Shown: positions 48,385-58,517, numbered from the stretch's first letter. The stretch: 64,000 nt of DNA from Bacteroidota bacterium (GCA_003045865.1 PZPB01000007.1:1-64000); one strand, 5' to 3'. A program made the numbers and translations. Notes: generated by a model from the letters alone, not told the origin.

Positions 48385-49815
48385 CTAGTTATCTTCTATC
48401 GCAGTTATCTTCATCATATTTGTCATTCCTTGGTCATCAATTGGCATACTTGCAATTTTCACAATTAAATCGCCACCGCTTACCAGGCCTTTCTCAACCA
48501 CTATATTTTTGATATCCTTGAAGGTTTCATCAGTACTTACCATTTTGTCGTAAAAGAAACCTCTTACGCCCCAAAGCAAGCTCATAGTATTAAGAATATT
48601 TCGGTTAGAGGTGAACATTAAAATAATGCTTTTAGGACGGTGAGCGGCAATTTTAAAGGCAGTATAGCCGCTAAAAGACATGGTAAGAATGGCAGATGCA
48701 CCAATTTGATCAGCTACCTTACTAGCATTATAGCAAACAGAATCGGTAATAAAACGACGGTTACGGTAACGGGGAGGGTTTTCTTTATTTACTCTTACCT
48801 GACCACTTTCTTCCACGTGAGCAATAATTTTAGACATCGCTTCAATTACCGCAACAGGATGCTTTCCTACGGAAGTTTCACCACTAAGCATTACCGCATC
48901 AGCACCATCTAAAACTGAATTAGCAACGTCATTTACTTCTGCGCGAGTAGGAGTAAGTTGCTCAATCATGGTTTCCATCATTTGCGTAGCAATAACCACA
49001 GGTTTAGATTGTAAATGACATTTATTTACGATCATTTTCTGGATAAGCGGTACACCTTGCATGGGCACTTCAACGCCTAAATCGCCACGCGCTACCATAA
49101 TTGCATCGGAAGCTTCAATGATCTCATCAATCTCGACAACCGCTTCGGGCTTTTCAATTTTAGAAATGATGTGACAAAGAGCGTCATTCTTTTGCAAGAT
49201 GTCACGCAATTGGTAAACATCGTTAGGGTTTCTTACGAAAGATAGGGCAACCCATTCCACCGCTAGCTCCATTGCCACTTCTAGGTCGGCTAAATCTTTA
49301 TCGGTTAAACAAGGCAAAGAAATGCGAGTATTAGGTAGGTTAACTCCTTTCTTGGATTTCAAGGGGCCTCCTTGGATAACTTTAGCTTCTACCTTATCGA
49401 TGCCATTACTATGAATTGCTTCAAGTAAAATTTTTCCATCATCAATTAAAATACGGTCACCAATTTTTACATCAGATGCGAATTGCTGATACGTCATAAA
49501 AACCTGTTTAGCGGTACCCAACTCATCTTTATTGGTAAAGGTTAGCACATCTCCTTTCTTCAGGATAGCTCCTTCTTCAACTTTACCAACACGTAACTTC
49601 GGTCCTTGTAAATCCGCAAGAATAGCAACGTTAGTTTCTAATTCCTGATTTAAGCGTTGCACTTTTTTCGCAATTTCTCGGGCGCTGTCGTGGTCGCTAT
49701 GGGAAAAGTTAATGCGGAATACATTTACCCCTGCCTTAACCATCTCAACCATCACCTCATAATCATCTGAAGCGGGCCCTAAAGTGGCAACAATCTTTGC
49801 TTTGTTATTTGTCAT
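48385..49815 (-). CDS. pyk: Pyruvate kinase
   Basis: KAKIVATLGPASDDYEVMVEMVKAGVNVFRINFSHSDHD; DAIMVARGDLGVEVP. Confidence 0.97.
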   Translation of the reverse strand: MTNNKAKIVATLGPASDDYEVMVEMVKAGVNVFRINFSHSDHDSAREIAKKVQRLNQELETNVAILADLQGPKLRVGKVEEGAILKKGDVLTFTNKDELGTAKQVFMTYQQFASDVKIGDRILIDDGKILLEAIHSNGIDKVEAKVIQGGPLKSKKGVNLPNTRISLPCLTDKDLADLEVAMELAVEWVALSFVRNPNDVYQLRDILQKNDALCHIISKIEKPEAVVEIDEIIEASDAIMVARGDLGVEVPMQGVPLIQKMIVNKCHLQSKPVVIATQMMETMIEQLTPTRAEVNDVANSVLDGADAVMLSGETSVGKHPVAVIEAMSKIIAHVEESGQVRVNKENPPRYRNRRFITDSVCYNASKVADQIGASAILTMSFSGYTAFKIAAHRPKSIILMFTSNRNILNTMSLLWGVRGFFYDKMVSTDETFKDIKNIVVEKGLVSGGDLIVKIASMPIDDQGMTNMMKITAIEDN

Positions 49816-49816
49816 C

Positions 49817-50302
49817 TTAATTATTTAATATCTTTTTTAGGCTGCCTATCTGTTTTGCAGACAGCTCTTTAAAAAACCTTATGGGTTTAATGGAGCTTAA
49901 AGCTGCAGCAATTGCTTTTATTTGGTTTATTTCTTCTTCTTCGGCTTCTAACCAGAGAAGATAATTAAAGCCCTCTTTATTGGGTAGGACAAGCCCATTT
50001 ACATTATTCTCATCTTCAAACAGAGAACCGTGTACTTTTTCAATTAGTTCGCCCTTATAGCTGCTATTTTCAACCAAGCGGATTTCCAATTCTAACGCCT
50101 TATTTGAAAAGCCGAAAAGTATAAAATTAAAACTTGCCTTAGTGTTAATTTTACACAGATCTTTTTGCGAGCGCTGAAAATGGAATAAGGGGTGTTTATT
50201 TAACTGGTAAACAAGACTTAAAACTTGTAGATGGGAATAGATACCAAAACCAGCAATTTGATTTTCTGGCCAACTTCCTAAATCAAATTTGTGTCTCGGC
50301 AT
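49817..50302 (-). CDS. IPExxxVDY family-like protein
   Basis: Position between pyk and rnc and overall resemblance (NYLLWLEAEEEEINQIKAIAAALSSIKPIRFFKEL). Confidence 0.6.
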   Translation of the reverse strand: MPRHKFDLGSWPENQIAGFGIYSHLQVLSLVYQLNKHPLFHFQRSQKDLCKINTKASFNFILFGFSNKALELEIRLVENSSYKGELIEKVHGSLFEDENNVNGLVLPNKEGFNYLLWLEAEEEEINQIKAIAAALSSIKPIRFFKELSAKQIGSLKKILNN

Positions 50303-51023
50303 AAGTTAAGTTTAAGACTTTAAAGGCATTTTTTGCGGCCTCTTCCTCAGCTTTTTTCTTAGAAGCTCCCGAACCTTTACCTATCAATTCTTGCTGTTTA
50401 AAACAACCAACATGATAGAGTGGATTATGGCTTTCACCTTCACTGGATATTACAGCAAAACGTATTGGCTGCCGCGCTTTTTGACCCCATTCTAGCACCG
50501 CACTTTTATGACTAGTATAGCGTTCGTCCAAGCCTTTCAAGTCAATTTTACTCAAGATACGCTTTTCTACGAACTGGCAGCATTGTTCGTAGCCAAGATC
50601 TAAATATATGGCTCCAATTAAGGCTTCAAAAGCATCCCCGTAAATTGATTTAGCACGTGTTCCCCTAGAGGGTGTATATTTTAAAAGAGCGTCTAAGCCC
50701 AAAACTAGACCGAGCTCGTTAAGATGCCGCCTACTCACTAGCTTACTGCGTAAATTAGTGAGTTCGCCTTCTTCTTTAAGAGGAAATTTACTATAGATAT
50801 AGTCGGTAATTACCGCCCCTAAAATAGCATCGCCTAAAAACTCAAGTCTTTCATTATTTAGCTTTTGCCCTTTTACTTCCGTAGAAGCGGAGCTATGAAT
50901 AAGCGCAAGTTCGTAGAAACCGATATTCTTGGGCTCAACCTTAATAATGCCTTTAATTTGAAAATAAAAATTCCCGCCTTTTGCAGGGCGGGAATTGAAA
51001 GATTTTAACCAAGTAAAAAACAT
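50283..51023 (-). CDS. rnc: Ribonuclease III
   Basis: NNERLEFLGDAILGAVITDYIYSKFP; DAFEALIGAIYLDLGY; C-terminal dsRBD. Confidence 0.95.
   Translation of the reverse strand: MFFTWLKSFNSRPAKGGNFYFQIKGIIKVEPKNIGFYELALIHSSASTEVKGQKLNNERLEFLGDAILGAVITDYIYSKFPLKEEGELTNLRSKLVSRRHLNELGLVLGLDALLKYTPSRGTRAKSIYGDAFEALIGAIYLDLGYEQCCQFVEKRILSKIDLKGLDERYTSHKSAVLEWGQKARQPIRFAVISSEGESHNPLYHVGCFKQQELIGKGSGASKKKAEEEAAKNAFKVLNLTYAETQI
50961..50996 (-). terminator. Terminator-like hairpin plus U-tract inside the 5' codons of rnc
   Basis: Minus strand AATTCCCGCC-CTGCAAAA-GGCGGGAATT-TTTATTTT: perfect 10-bp stem with T-rich tail, starting 27 nt after the rnc ATG. Confidence 0.7.
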
Positions 51024-51036
51024 CCCGGCAAGATAA

Positions 51037-52287
51037 TTAACTTAACTTACGGAATAGAACAGAGGCATTATGACCGCCAAACCCGAAGGTATTACTTATG
51101 GCAGCTCTAACTTCTCTTTCTTGAGGTTTGTGAAGGGTTAAATTAAACCTTTCATCAATTTCTGGATCAACAGTACCATGATTTATGGTGGGTGGTACAA
51201 CGCTATTTTGAATTGCTAAAATTGCTGCAATAGCTTCAATTGCACCGGCCGCTCCTAATAAATGACCTGTCATCGACTTGGTAGAACTAATATTAAGTTT
51301 GTAAGCATCCTCTTTAAAGACCTCTTTAATAGCCTTTAACTCTGCTACATCACCAAGTGGTGTGGAAGTTCCATGGACATTGATATAATCAATATCGGCC
51401 GGGCTAAGTCCAGATTCTTCTAGCACTTGCTCCATAACACTTTTAGCACCTAGGCCCTCAGGGTGAGGAGCGGTAATGTGGTGGGCATCAGAACTGATAC
51501 CACTACCTACTAGTTCAGCATAAATTTTTGCACCGCGCGCTTTGGCATGCTCGTATTCTTCAAGAACAATACAGCCCGCGCCCTCTCCTAAAACAAATCC
51601 GTCGCGATCTTTATCAAAAGGACGGCTTGCTGTTTCAGGCGAATCGTTGCGTGTGCTCAATGCATGCATGGCATTAAAACCACCCATGCCCGCTTCATTA
51701 ACTGCTGCTTCACTACCACCGGCAAGACAAACATCTATTTTGCCAAGGCGGATATAGTTAAAAGCATCGATTAAAGAATTGGTGGAAGAGGCACATGCCG
51801 AAACGGTAGAATAGTTTGGTCCTCTAAATCCATATTTGATACTGATATGCCCTGGAGCTAAATCAGCAATCATTTTAGGGATAAAGAAAGGATTAAAACG
51901 TGGGGTACCATCGCCTTTCGCAAAGGCCATGCACTCTTCTAAAAAAGTGTCTAAACCACCAATTCCAGAGCCCCAAATCACACCAATGCGATCGGGGTTG
52001 AAATCTAAGGTATCCAGCCCAGCATCTTTTACAGCCTCATCGGCTGTAACCATTGCATACTGACTAAATCGGTCCATTCTTCTCGCCTCACGGCGATCGA
52101 TGAAATCTGTAACGTTGAAATCCTTTAACTCGCAAGCAAATTGCGTTTTAAACTTTTCAGGATCGAAGCGCGTAATACGGGCCGCACCGCTTTTTCCTGC
52201 TAGCAATGCCTGCCAATAGGCTTCCACGTTGTTTCCGATAGGAGTTAAAGCTCCTAGTCCGGTTACTACAACCCTTTTCAGCTCCAT
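51037..52287 (-). CDS. fabF: Beta-ketoacyl-ACP synthase II
   Basis: MELKRVVVTGLGALTPIGNNVEAYWQALLAGKSG; STVSACASSTNS; INVHGTSTPLGD. Confidence 0.97.
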   Translation of the reverse strand: MELKRVVVTGLGALTPIGNNVEAYWQALLAGKSGAARITRFDPEKFKTQFACELKDFNVTDFIDRREARRMDRFSQYAMVTADEAVKDAGLDTLDFNPDRIGVIWGSGIGGLDTFLEECMAFAKGDGTPRFNPFFIPKMIADLAPGHISIKYGFRGPNYSTVSACASSTNSLIDAFNYIRLGKIDVCLAGGSEAAVNEAGMGGFNAMHALSTRNDSPETASRPFDKDRDGFVLGEGAGCIVLEEYEHAKARGAKIYAELVGSGISSDAHHITAPHPEGLGAKSVMEQVLEESGLSPADIDYINVHGTSTPLGDVAELKAIKEVFKEDAYKLNISSTKSMTGHLLGAAGAIEAIAAILAIQNSVVPPTINHGTVDPEIDERFNLTLHKPQEREVRAAISNTFGFGGHNASVLFRKLS

Positions 52288-52293
52288 AGAATT

Positions 52294-52530
52294 TTACTTC
52301 TTAGCTTCTTCGATATAAGCCACAGCTTGGCCTACAGTGGTGATGTTTTCAGCTTGGTCATCGGGAATTTGAATATCAAATTCTTTTTCGAATTCCATAA
52401 TAAGCTCAACGGTGTCTAGAGAATCGGCACCTAGATCGTTCGTAAAGCTAGCTTCGGTAGTAACTTCATTTTCGTCCACTCCTAGCTTGTCTACAATGAT
52501 AGCTTTAACTTTAGAAGCAATGTCTGACAT
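52294..52530 (-). CDS. acpP: Acyl carrier protein
   Basis: [23 protein letters not shown]...[20 protein letters not shown]; start 52530 preferred over 52584. Confidence 0.97.
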   Translation of the reverse strand: MSDIASKVKAIIVDKLGVDENEVTTEASFTNDLGADSLDTVELIMEFEKEFDIQIPDDQAENITTVGQAVAYIEEAKK

Positions 52531-52641
52531 GATAATATGTTTAATTATAGGCTGCAAAGAAAGGAAATAATTCAAAATGCACACGATTAAAACACAATTG
52601 GTTTACACATAGTTTGTATTTTCGTTTCATCAAAAGTACTC

Positions 52642-53208
52642 ATGAAGAAAATTGTGATCCTAGCTTCGGGCTCAGGAACGAACGCCGAAAACATTGTTCG
52701 CTATTTCGAAGATAGCGACCTAGCAAGAGTCGATGCCATTATTACTAATAACGCTAAAGCGGGTGTAATTGATAAGGCTCGAAAATTGGGAGTAAGCTGT
52801 TTTGTTATTGGAAATCAGATGGTTGCAGAGGGCGACTTGGCTAAAAAATTAACTTCTTTAAAACCAGATCTGATTGTTCTAGCAGGTTATTTAATGCTAA
52901 TTCCACAAGACATTATTAGCACTTTTCCTAAACGCATTATCAACATTCACCCTGCCCTTTTACCCGACTATGGTGGTGCTGGTATGTACGGAAAATACGT
53001 GCATCAAGCCGTGGTAGAGAACGAAGAAGAAGTAAGCGGAATTAGCATTCATTACGTAAGTGAAGCTTACGATGAAGGCGAAATCATCTTTCAAGAGGAA
53101 GTTGAAATCGACTTTGAAGACGAATGGCAAGATGTGGAATACAAGATTAGAGAGCTTGAATACAAACATTATCCAGCGGTAATAGAATACCTTCTGCCAG
53201 ACCTTTAA
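52642..53208 (+). CDS. purN: Phosphoribosylglycinamide formyltransferase
   Basis: KIVILASGSGTNAENIVRYF; IINIHPALLPDYGGAGMYG. Confidence 0.93.
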   Translation: MKKIVILASGSGTNAENIVRYFEDSDLARVDAIITNNAKAGVIDKARKLGVSCFVIGNQMVAEGDLAKKLTSLKPDLIVLAGYLMLIPQDIISTFPKRIINIHPALLPDYGGAGMYGKYVHQAVVENEEEVSGISIHYVSEAYDEGEIIFQEEVEIDFEDEWQDVEYKIRELEYKHYPAVIEYLLPDL

Positions 53209-53681
53209 TGCAAATTTTTATTTATACCGACGGATCTGCGAGGGGAAACCCTGGCCCGGGCGGTTATGGTGTTGTGCTAGAAGCCCAGGGTAAAAGAAAG
53301 GAACTTTCCCAAGGCTTTCGCCTTACCACCAATAATCGTATGGAACTCTTGGCTGTTATTATGGGGCTTAAATCTCTAAAAAGTAATGGACATGAAGTAC
53401 ATATTGTTTCCGACTCAAAGTATGTGGTTGATGCAATCAACAAGGGCTGGCTTTTTTCTTGGATAAAAAAAGGTTTTAAGGATAAGAAAAATGTGGATCT
53501 CTGGAAAATGATTATCCCAGAATTGGAAAAACACAAACCCACTTTTCATTGGGTAAAAGGCCATAACGAACATCCCCAAAATGAACGCTGCGATGCTTTA
53601 GCCGTGGCGGCAAGCAAAGATAAACACGTATTAGTTGATCAAGCCTTTGAGGATGAAAGAAAAGGTAGTAGCTTGTTCTAG
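53208..53681 (+). CDS. rnhA: Ribonuclease HI
   Basis: IFIYTDGSARGNPGPGGYGVVLE; NNRMELLAVIMGL; VKGHNEHPQNERCDALA. Confidence 0.95.
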   Translation: MQIFIYTDGSARGNPGPGGYGVVLEAQGKRKELSQGFRLTTNNRMELLAVIMGLKSLKSNGHEVHIVSDSKYVVDAINKGWLFSWIKKGFKDKKNVDLWKMIIPELEKHKPTFHWVKGHNEHPQNERCDALAVAASKDKHVLVDQAFEDERKGSSLF

Positions 53682-53755
53682 TCTCTTAATTTGACCCAAA
53701 ACAAGATTTATTGACACGAATACCGCGCGGTTGCAATCAATAGTTGAGTAGCGCT

Positions 53756-54622
53756 TTAGAATAAAATATATTCTTCTGGGTCCACCGCAAAACCATCATA
53801 CCACAGTTCAAAATGTAAATGTGGACCAGTGCTAAGCTCCCCTGTATTACCAATAATGGCAATGGGCTCCCCCGCGTTTACTTCTTCACCTTGTGCTTTT
53901 AGCAAAGCAGAATTGTGTTTGTATATGCTAACAAACTTATCGGTATGCTGTATAATTAACACATAGCCAGTTTCTGCCGTCCATTCTGCAAAAATCACGC
54001 GCCCATCCTGAGCAGCTTTTATTACCTCATTTTCTTTGGCAACTACATCTACTCCCAAGTGGTTTTCTTCGGCCGAGAAACTATTGGTAACCAGTCCTTT
54101 TAAAGGCGTAAAAAAGTTGATACTTTCAATATTTAAGCGAGAAGACTGCCCCACGGGAACACTGAAGCGCTCCTCCTCTTCTACCATTTTGCGTAAAATT
54201 GAGTCTTCTTTACTGAGGCTTAGTTTTATCTTCTCTTTGTTTAAACTATCAACCACCAAACTATCGCTTAGGTCCAATGGCGCCTTTCCCTCTATAATGC
54301 CACGTAAATTAAGCATATATAGATCATTGTAAACCAGTTGTTCTTGCAAACTATCCGTTACTGCAGCTAGTTCAATTGCCTGTTTTTTTAGGGCTGTACT
54401 AGAATAACCGGGAATGTATTCACGTAAAGGCGTAAAGGCAATTAAAAGCGTGGTACTAGCAATAAGGAGAATAACTGAAATGCCAGCGAAAACAAAAACA
54501 TTAAGGCGACTAAGCTTAAAGGAAAGCTTCTCCTCAAAAGTGTCGTCGTTCAATATTACCAGGCGATATTTATTTCGCAGTTTGGTAATTACTTTTTTCT
54601 TTTCTTTTTTTTCGAGCGCCAT
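53756..54622 (-). CDS. Membrane-anchored M23 family metallopeptidase
   Basis: N-terminal TM; HLGVDVVAKENEVIKAAQDG...GNTGELSTGPHLHFELWYDG. Confidence 0.92.
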   Translation of the reverse strand: MALEKKEKKKVITKLRNKYRLVILNDDTFEEKLSFKLSRLNVFVFAGISVILLIASTTLLIAFTPLREYIPGYSSTALKKQAIELAAVTDSLQEQLVYNDLYMLNLRGIIEGKAPLDLSDSLVVDSLNKEKIKLSLSKEDSILRKMVEEEERFSVPVGQSSRLNIESINFFTPLKGLVTNSFSAEENHLGVDVVAKENEVIKAAQDGRVIFAEWTAETGYVLIIQHTDKFVSIYKHNSALLKAQGEEVNAGEPIAIIGNTGELSTGPHLHFELWYDGFAVDPEEYILF

Positions 54623-54795
54623 GATCTGGGCAAATATCAGAAAAAGGATGTCATATTCTTTTTTTTCGGCCTAAAAGGCTACAAGCTTTTCTTCTCAAAT
54701 AAAAAGTTCTTGCCCATTGCTTCGTGCTTAGCCTTTTATTACAATATTTTTGCGCATTATATGTTAACACCATTCACCTAGCATAAGGTAAACAC

Positions 54796-57438
54796 GTGAG
54801 AGCTTTTTCGTATCTAATTGTACTTCTTATTTCTATTAGTCTACTGCCGTCTTGTTCTCGGAGTAAAGACACCTTGATCTCTCGTTCTTATCATCGAATG
54901 GTAAGTAAATACAATACTTTGTTTAATGGTGAGCAGGCTTTGCTAAAAGCTGAAGCCACCATGAAGACCCAGAATAAAGACGATTTTGATAAGCTTTTAA
55001 AAATTTACCCTGGTCGCGACGAGCAAGGGGCTAGTGCCGTAAAACCAGAACTAGAAAAGGCCATTGAAAAGGGTACCAAGGTAATTACCGAACACTCGAT
55101 GATGATCGAGAATAAGCAGCGTAACACTTATATAGATGATGCCTACCTTTTAATGGGTAAAGCACGTTTTTACGACCGCGACTATATGCTAGCTTTGGAA
55201 ACTTTTAATTATGCTATTCAAGAATTTCGTGAGCCTTCTGTTCGCATGCAAGCTGAACTCTGGGCGGCAAAAACAGAAACCGCTCTCGGTAATTTTGTTG
55301 CCGCTAAAGAAAGGTTTGAGCGAATCTACAGCGATCGAGTTTTATCGAAATATATAAACGCAGACGTTTACGCATCTTTTGCCGAGTTAGAGATTGACCA
55401 AGATCGTTACCTTAATGCCTATCAGCTTTTAAGCCAGGCGGCCGAAAAAACTAAAGAAAAAGAAGAGGAGCTGCGTTGGCTTTATATCTGCGGGCAATTA
55501 CAATCGTCCTTAGGTAATGACTTTGAAGCGAGTCAGCTCTTTTTAAAAGTGATTAGAAAAGGCCCTCCCTACGAATTACTTTTTAATGCCCAATTGTGGC
55601 GTGCGAGAAGTTACGATGTTGATTTAATGGACCGAAGCACGGCTTACGAAGAGCTGGAGAAAATGCTCAAGGACGAAAAGAATTTCGACAACCGCGATCG
55701 TATTTATTACGTAATGGCGGAAATTGCAAATAAACTGGATGATTGGGATGATCGTGAAACGTTCTTAAAAACATCCGTTAAGGTGAGCACCCTCAATCAG
55801 GTGCAAAAGGCATTGAGTTATTTATGGTTGGCCGAGATCAACTTTAAGGATCGTTCCTACGAAAATGCACAAGCATATTACGATAGCACCTATAAAACTC
55901 TTCCTCCCGATCATATTAAATACCCAAAGGTTGCCCTGATGCGTAAAAGCTTAGGTAAACTCGTTGCTAATTTGCAAACGATCTCTTTACAAGATAGTCT
56001 TCAAGCTTTAGCTTTAAAAAGCCCAGCAGACCAAGAAGCTGTGGCGAAAAGAATAATTGAAGAGATTAAAGAAAAAGAGGAAGAAGCCAAAAGAGCTGAA
56101 AATGAAGCTCTGGATAATTTAGCCTTTAATGCCCTGAATAATACTGATGGTGGCGGACTAAACGGCTTAGCGGGAGTAGGAGCCGCAAACACTGAGTTCT
56201 ATTTTTACAATCCAACCTTACGCTCAAGTGGCGTGGGGATTTTCGTTACGAAATGGGGAAATCGGAAGTTAGAAGATAATTGGCGTCGTGGCAATAAGGC
56301 TTCCGTGCAAGGCGCTATTGCAGATGCGCAAAACCAAAATACCGCGCAATCTGACGGCGATGTAGGTGACGGCGATAAAGAATTAGACCCCAAGTACGAT
56401 CCGCAAACGTATTTGGCCAATATCCCGAATAGTCCAGAGCAACTGGAGGCTTCTCATGTCTTAATCCAAAATGCGCTTTTGGATAATAGCATCATTTATA
56501 AAGAGGAAATTCAAGACCTACTGTCGGCAGCAGAAAGTGTGCTCGAACTACTCAAGCGTTACACTAATTATGCTGCACAGGATCGGGCTTGGTATATTTT
56601 ATATCGCATCTATACGGTTGCCGAAAACACCGCAGAAGCCAATAAGTACCGCGAATTAATTTTAAGCACCTATCCTCAATCGGAATACGCCTATCTAATT
56701 TTAAATGAAGGCAAAGAGGAATTACCTGTAAATGAAAAAGAAGCAAAAGATAAGTACCTCGTAGCTTATTCGGCATACGAAGCTAAGTCATATCGTAAAG
56801 CGCAAGGTTTGGCAGATGCCGGTTTTAAGGAGTATGAAGAAAGCCGTTTTGGTGCTAAGTTTTTACTTTTACGTGCTTACGCAGAAGGGGCCCTACAAAA
56901 GAAAGAAGATTTAATTGCCACTTTAAAGAAGGTCTTAGAGCGATATCCTCGTACCGAGGAATCGGCGGAAGCGAAAAAAATATTAGATGTTATCGATGAT
57001 CAGGCTTCTGGCGAAGAAAATGGCGACGGGAAAACCGGAAAAGACGAAGGGTTTAGCTATAAAACCGATTTTAGCAATCAGCACCGCTATGTGCTTGTGG
57101 TTCCCAACAACGGAGGGGCTGGTGTAAACCAGATAAACATTAAACTTGCGAATTTTAACGGCAAGTATTATCCTAATGATAAGCTGCTGGTTAAAAGTGT
57201 TTTAATGGGCTTAGAGAAGAATGTAGTTATGGTAAGTGGTTTGGCCAATAAAGTGCGCGCTGAACAGTATTACCAGACCCTAAATAATGAGAAGTATTTG
57301 GACAAGGAGTTATTATCAATTGATTTTAAACAATTTGTAATTTCAAATGCTAATTTTGCAGAGTTTTACAAGAGACAGGATGTGGAAGGTTATCTAACCT
57401 TCTTTAATAGCCAATATCTAAAAAAAGCGGAAAAATAA
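54796..57438 (+). CDS. SprE/PorW-like TPR lipoprotein (T9SS/gliding), GTG start
   Basis: Lipobox LLPSC; SRSYHRMVSKYNTLFNGEQALLKAE; TPRs; 880 aa. Confidence 0.82.
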   Translation: MRAFSYLIVLLISISLLPSCSRSKDTLISRSYHRMVSKYNTLFNGEQALLKAEATMKTQNKDDFDKLLKIYPGRDEQGASAVKPELEKAIEKGTKVITEHSMMIENKQRNTYIDDAYLLMGKARFYDRDYMLALETFNYAIQEFREPSVRMQAELWAAKTETALGNFVAAKERFERIYSDRVLSKYINADVYASFAELEIDQDRYLNAYQLLSQAAEKTKEKEEELRWLYICGQLQSSLGNDFEASQLFLKVIRKGPPYELLFNAQLWRARSYDVDLMDRSTAYEELEKMLKDEKNFDNRDRIYYVMAEIANKLDDWDDRETFLKTSVKVSTLNQVQKALSYLWLAEINFKDRSYENAQAYYDSTYKTLPPDHIKYPKVALMRKSLGKLVANLQTISLQDSLQALALKSPADQEAVAKRIIEEIKEKEEEAKRAENEALDNLAFNALNNTDGGGLNGLAGVGAANTEFYFYNPTLRSSGVGIFVTKWGNRKLEDNWRRGNKASVQGAIADAQNQNTAQSDGDVGDGDKELDPKYDPQTYLANIPNSPEQLEASHVLIQNALLDNSIIYKEEIQDLLSAAESVLELLKRYTNYAAQDRAWYILYRIYTVAENTAEANKYRELILSTYPQSEYAYLILNEGKEELPVNEKEAKDKYLVAYSAYEAKSYRKAQGLADAGFKEYEESRFGAKFLLLRAYAEGALQKKEDLIATLKKVLERYPRTEESAEAKKILDVIDDQASGEENGDGKTGKDEGFSYKTDFSNQHRYVLVVPNNGGAGVNQINIKLANFNGKYYPNDKLLVKSVLMGLEKNVVMVSGLANKVRAEQYYQTLNNEKYLDKELLSIDFKQFVISNANFAEFYKRQDVEGYLTFFNSQYLKKAEK

Positions 57439-57854
57439 TGATGAGAAAAACCAAAGATCCCGTAGCCGGGGGAAGTAGTAGTAATAGAATTTTACAAGGT
57501 ACAAGTATAGAAGGTGAGGTGGTTTCTGACGGCGACTTCCGCGTAGACGGCACTATTAAAGGGAATATCGTTATTGCTGGAAAATTAGTAGTAGGCGAAA
57601 AGGGCCACGTTAATGGCGATATCAAATGTGGTTCTGCTACCATTTCTGGAAAGTTAGAAGGTAAACTTGTAGTAGAAGAACTTTTAAGTTTAGAAGATAG
57701 TGCTGTAGTTGAAGGTGATATCTTCACCATGAAATTATCCATCCAACCTGGTGCAGAGTTTAGCGGATCCTGCAAGATGGGTGCCGTGGTGCGCGAAATA
57801 TCTAAAAATGACCCCAAAAAAGCCGACGGAAAAAGAGCAGAAAAAATCTCTTAA
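57438..57854 (+). CDS. Bactofilin family polymer-forming protein
   Basis: ILQGTSIEGEVVSDGDFRVDGTIKGNIVIAGKLVVGEKGHVNGDIKCGSATISGKLEG. Confidence 0.92.
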   Translation: MMRKTKDPVAGGSSSNRILQGTSIEGEVVSDGDFRVDGTIKGNIVIAGKLVVGEKGHVNGDIKCGSATISGKLEGKLVVEELLSLEDSAVVEGDIFTMKLSIQPGAEFSGSCKMGAVVREISKNDPKKADGKRAEKIS

Positions 57855-58041
57855 AAACTACATGCAAGTTACGAGCTCCGTTTTTCAAATGGGTGCTTTA
57901 ATTGCTTTAGGGGCTTATGGTGGCAAGTATCTAGATAAAGAATATAGCTTAGATAAAGCTTGGTTTACCATGTTAGGTACTTTAATAGGATTAGCCGTTG
58001 GCCTCTACATGGTTTTAAAAACCCTCAATTCAAAATCTTAA
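57808..58041 (+). CDS. AtpZ/AtpI family protein
   Basis: Two-TM protein FQMGALIALGAYGGKYLDKEYSLDKAWFTMLGTLIGLAVGLYMVLK; overlaps bactofilin 3' end. Confidence 0.82.
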   Translation: MTPKKPTEKEQKKSLKNYMQVTSSVFQMGALIALGAYGGKYLDKEYSLDKAWFTMLGTLIGLAVGLYMVLKTLNSKS

Positions 58042-58055
58042 TTTGCTCGCTTTTC

Positions 58056-58442
58056 ATGTTGAAAATATTGCTGCGTAGGCCAATCCTTACATTATTTGTT
58101 GCCCTCAGTTTGGCTTTAGCAGCCCACGCCTCTTATTTACATGGGCAAGGTTTTGATTTAAGCACCTTCCGAACTTGGCAAGCTTATCTTCTAAACTTCA
58201 GTCTAGCTTCAATAATCATTATAATTCTTGGTCGCTTACCAGAACGTATGCAGGGTAATCAAGGCTTTGTATTTATGATTGGTAGCGCAATAAAGTTCCT
58301 TTTTTTCTTTATTTTTTTCTATCCATTTTTTAAAGAAGACGGCGAGATTCAGAATATAGAATTTGCTTCGTTTTTCTTGCCTTATTCTATCTCCTTGAGC
58401 ATCAAAACTTTGCTTTTACTAGTAAAGCTTAACAAAGCCTAA
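58056..58442 (+). CDS. Hypothetical four-TM protein in ATP synthase operon (AtpI-like position)
   Basis: MLKILLRRPILTLFVALSLALAAHASYLHGQ...; start 58056 preferred over 57960. Confidence 0.7.
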   Translation: MLKILLRRPILTLFVALSLALAAHASYLHGQGFDLSTFRTWQAYLLNFSLASIIIIILGRLPERMQGNQGFVFMIGSAIKFLFFFIFFYPFFKEDGEIQNIEFASFFLPYSISLSIKTLLLLVKLNKA

Positions 58443-58496
58443 AGGCGATCTCGAAAAAAGAGAGAAAATATATATGTGTCAGAAAGCAATAATGTG

Positions 58497-58504
58497 TACT
58501 TTTG
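58497..58504 (+). promoter_or_regulatory. Bacteroidota -7 element TACTTTTG before atpB
   Basis: Perfect TAnnTTTG 13 bp before the annotated start. Confidence 0.45.
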
Positions 58505-58517
58505 CGCTGATTTTTAA

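Noticed and set aside
51542-52063. Plus-strand ORFs antisense to fabF
   Set aside because: Shadow ORFs of a highly conserved gene.
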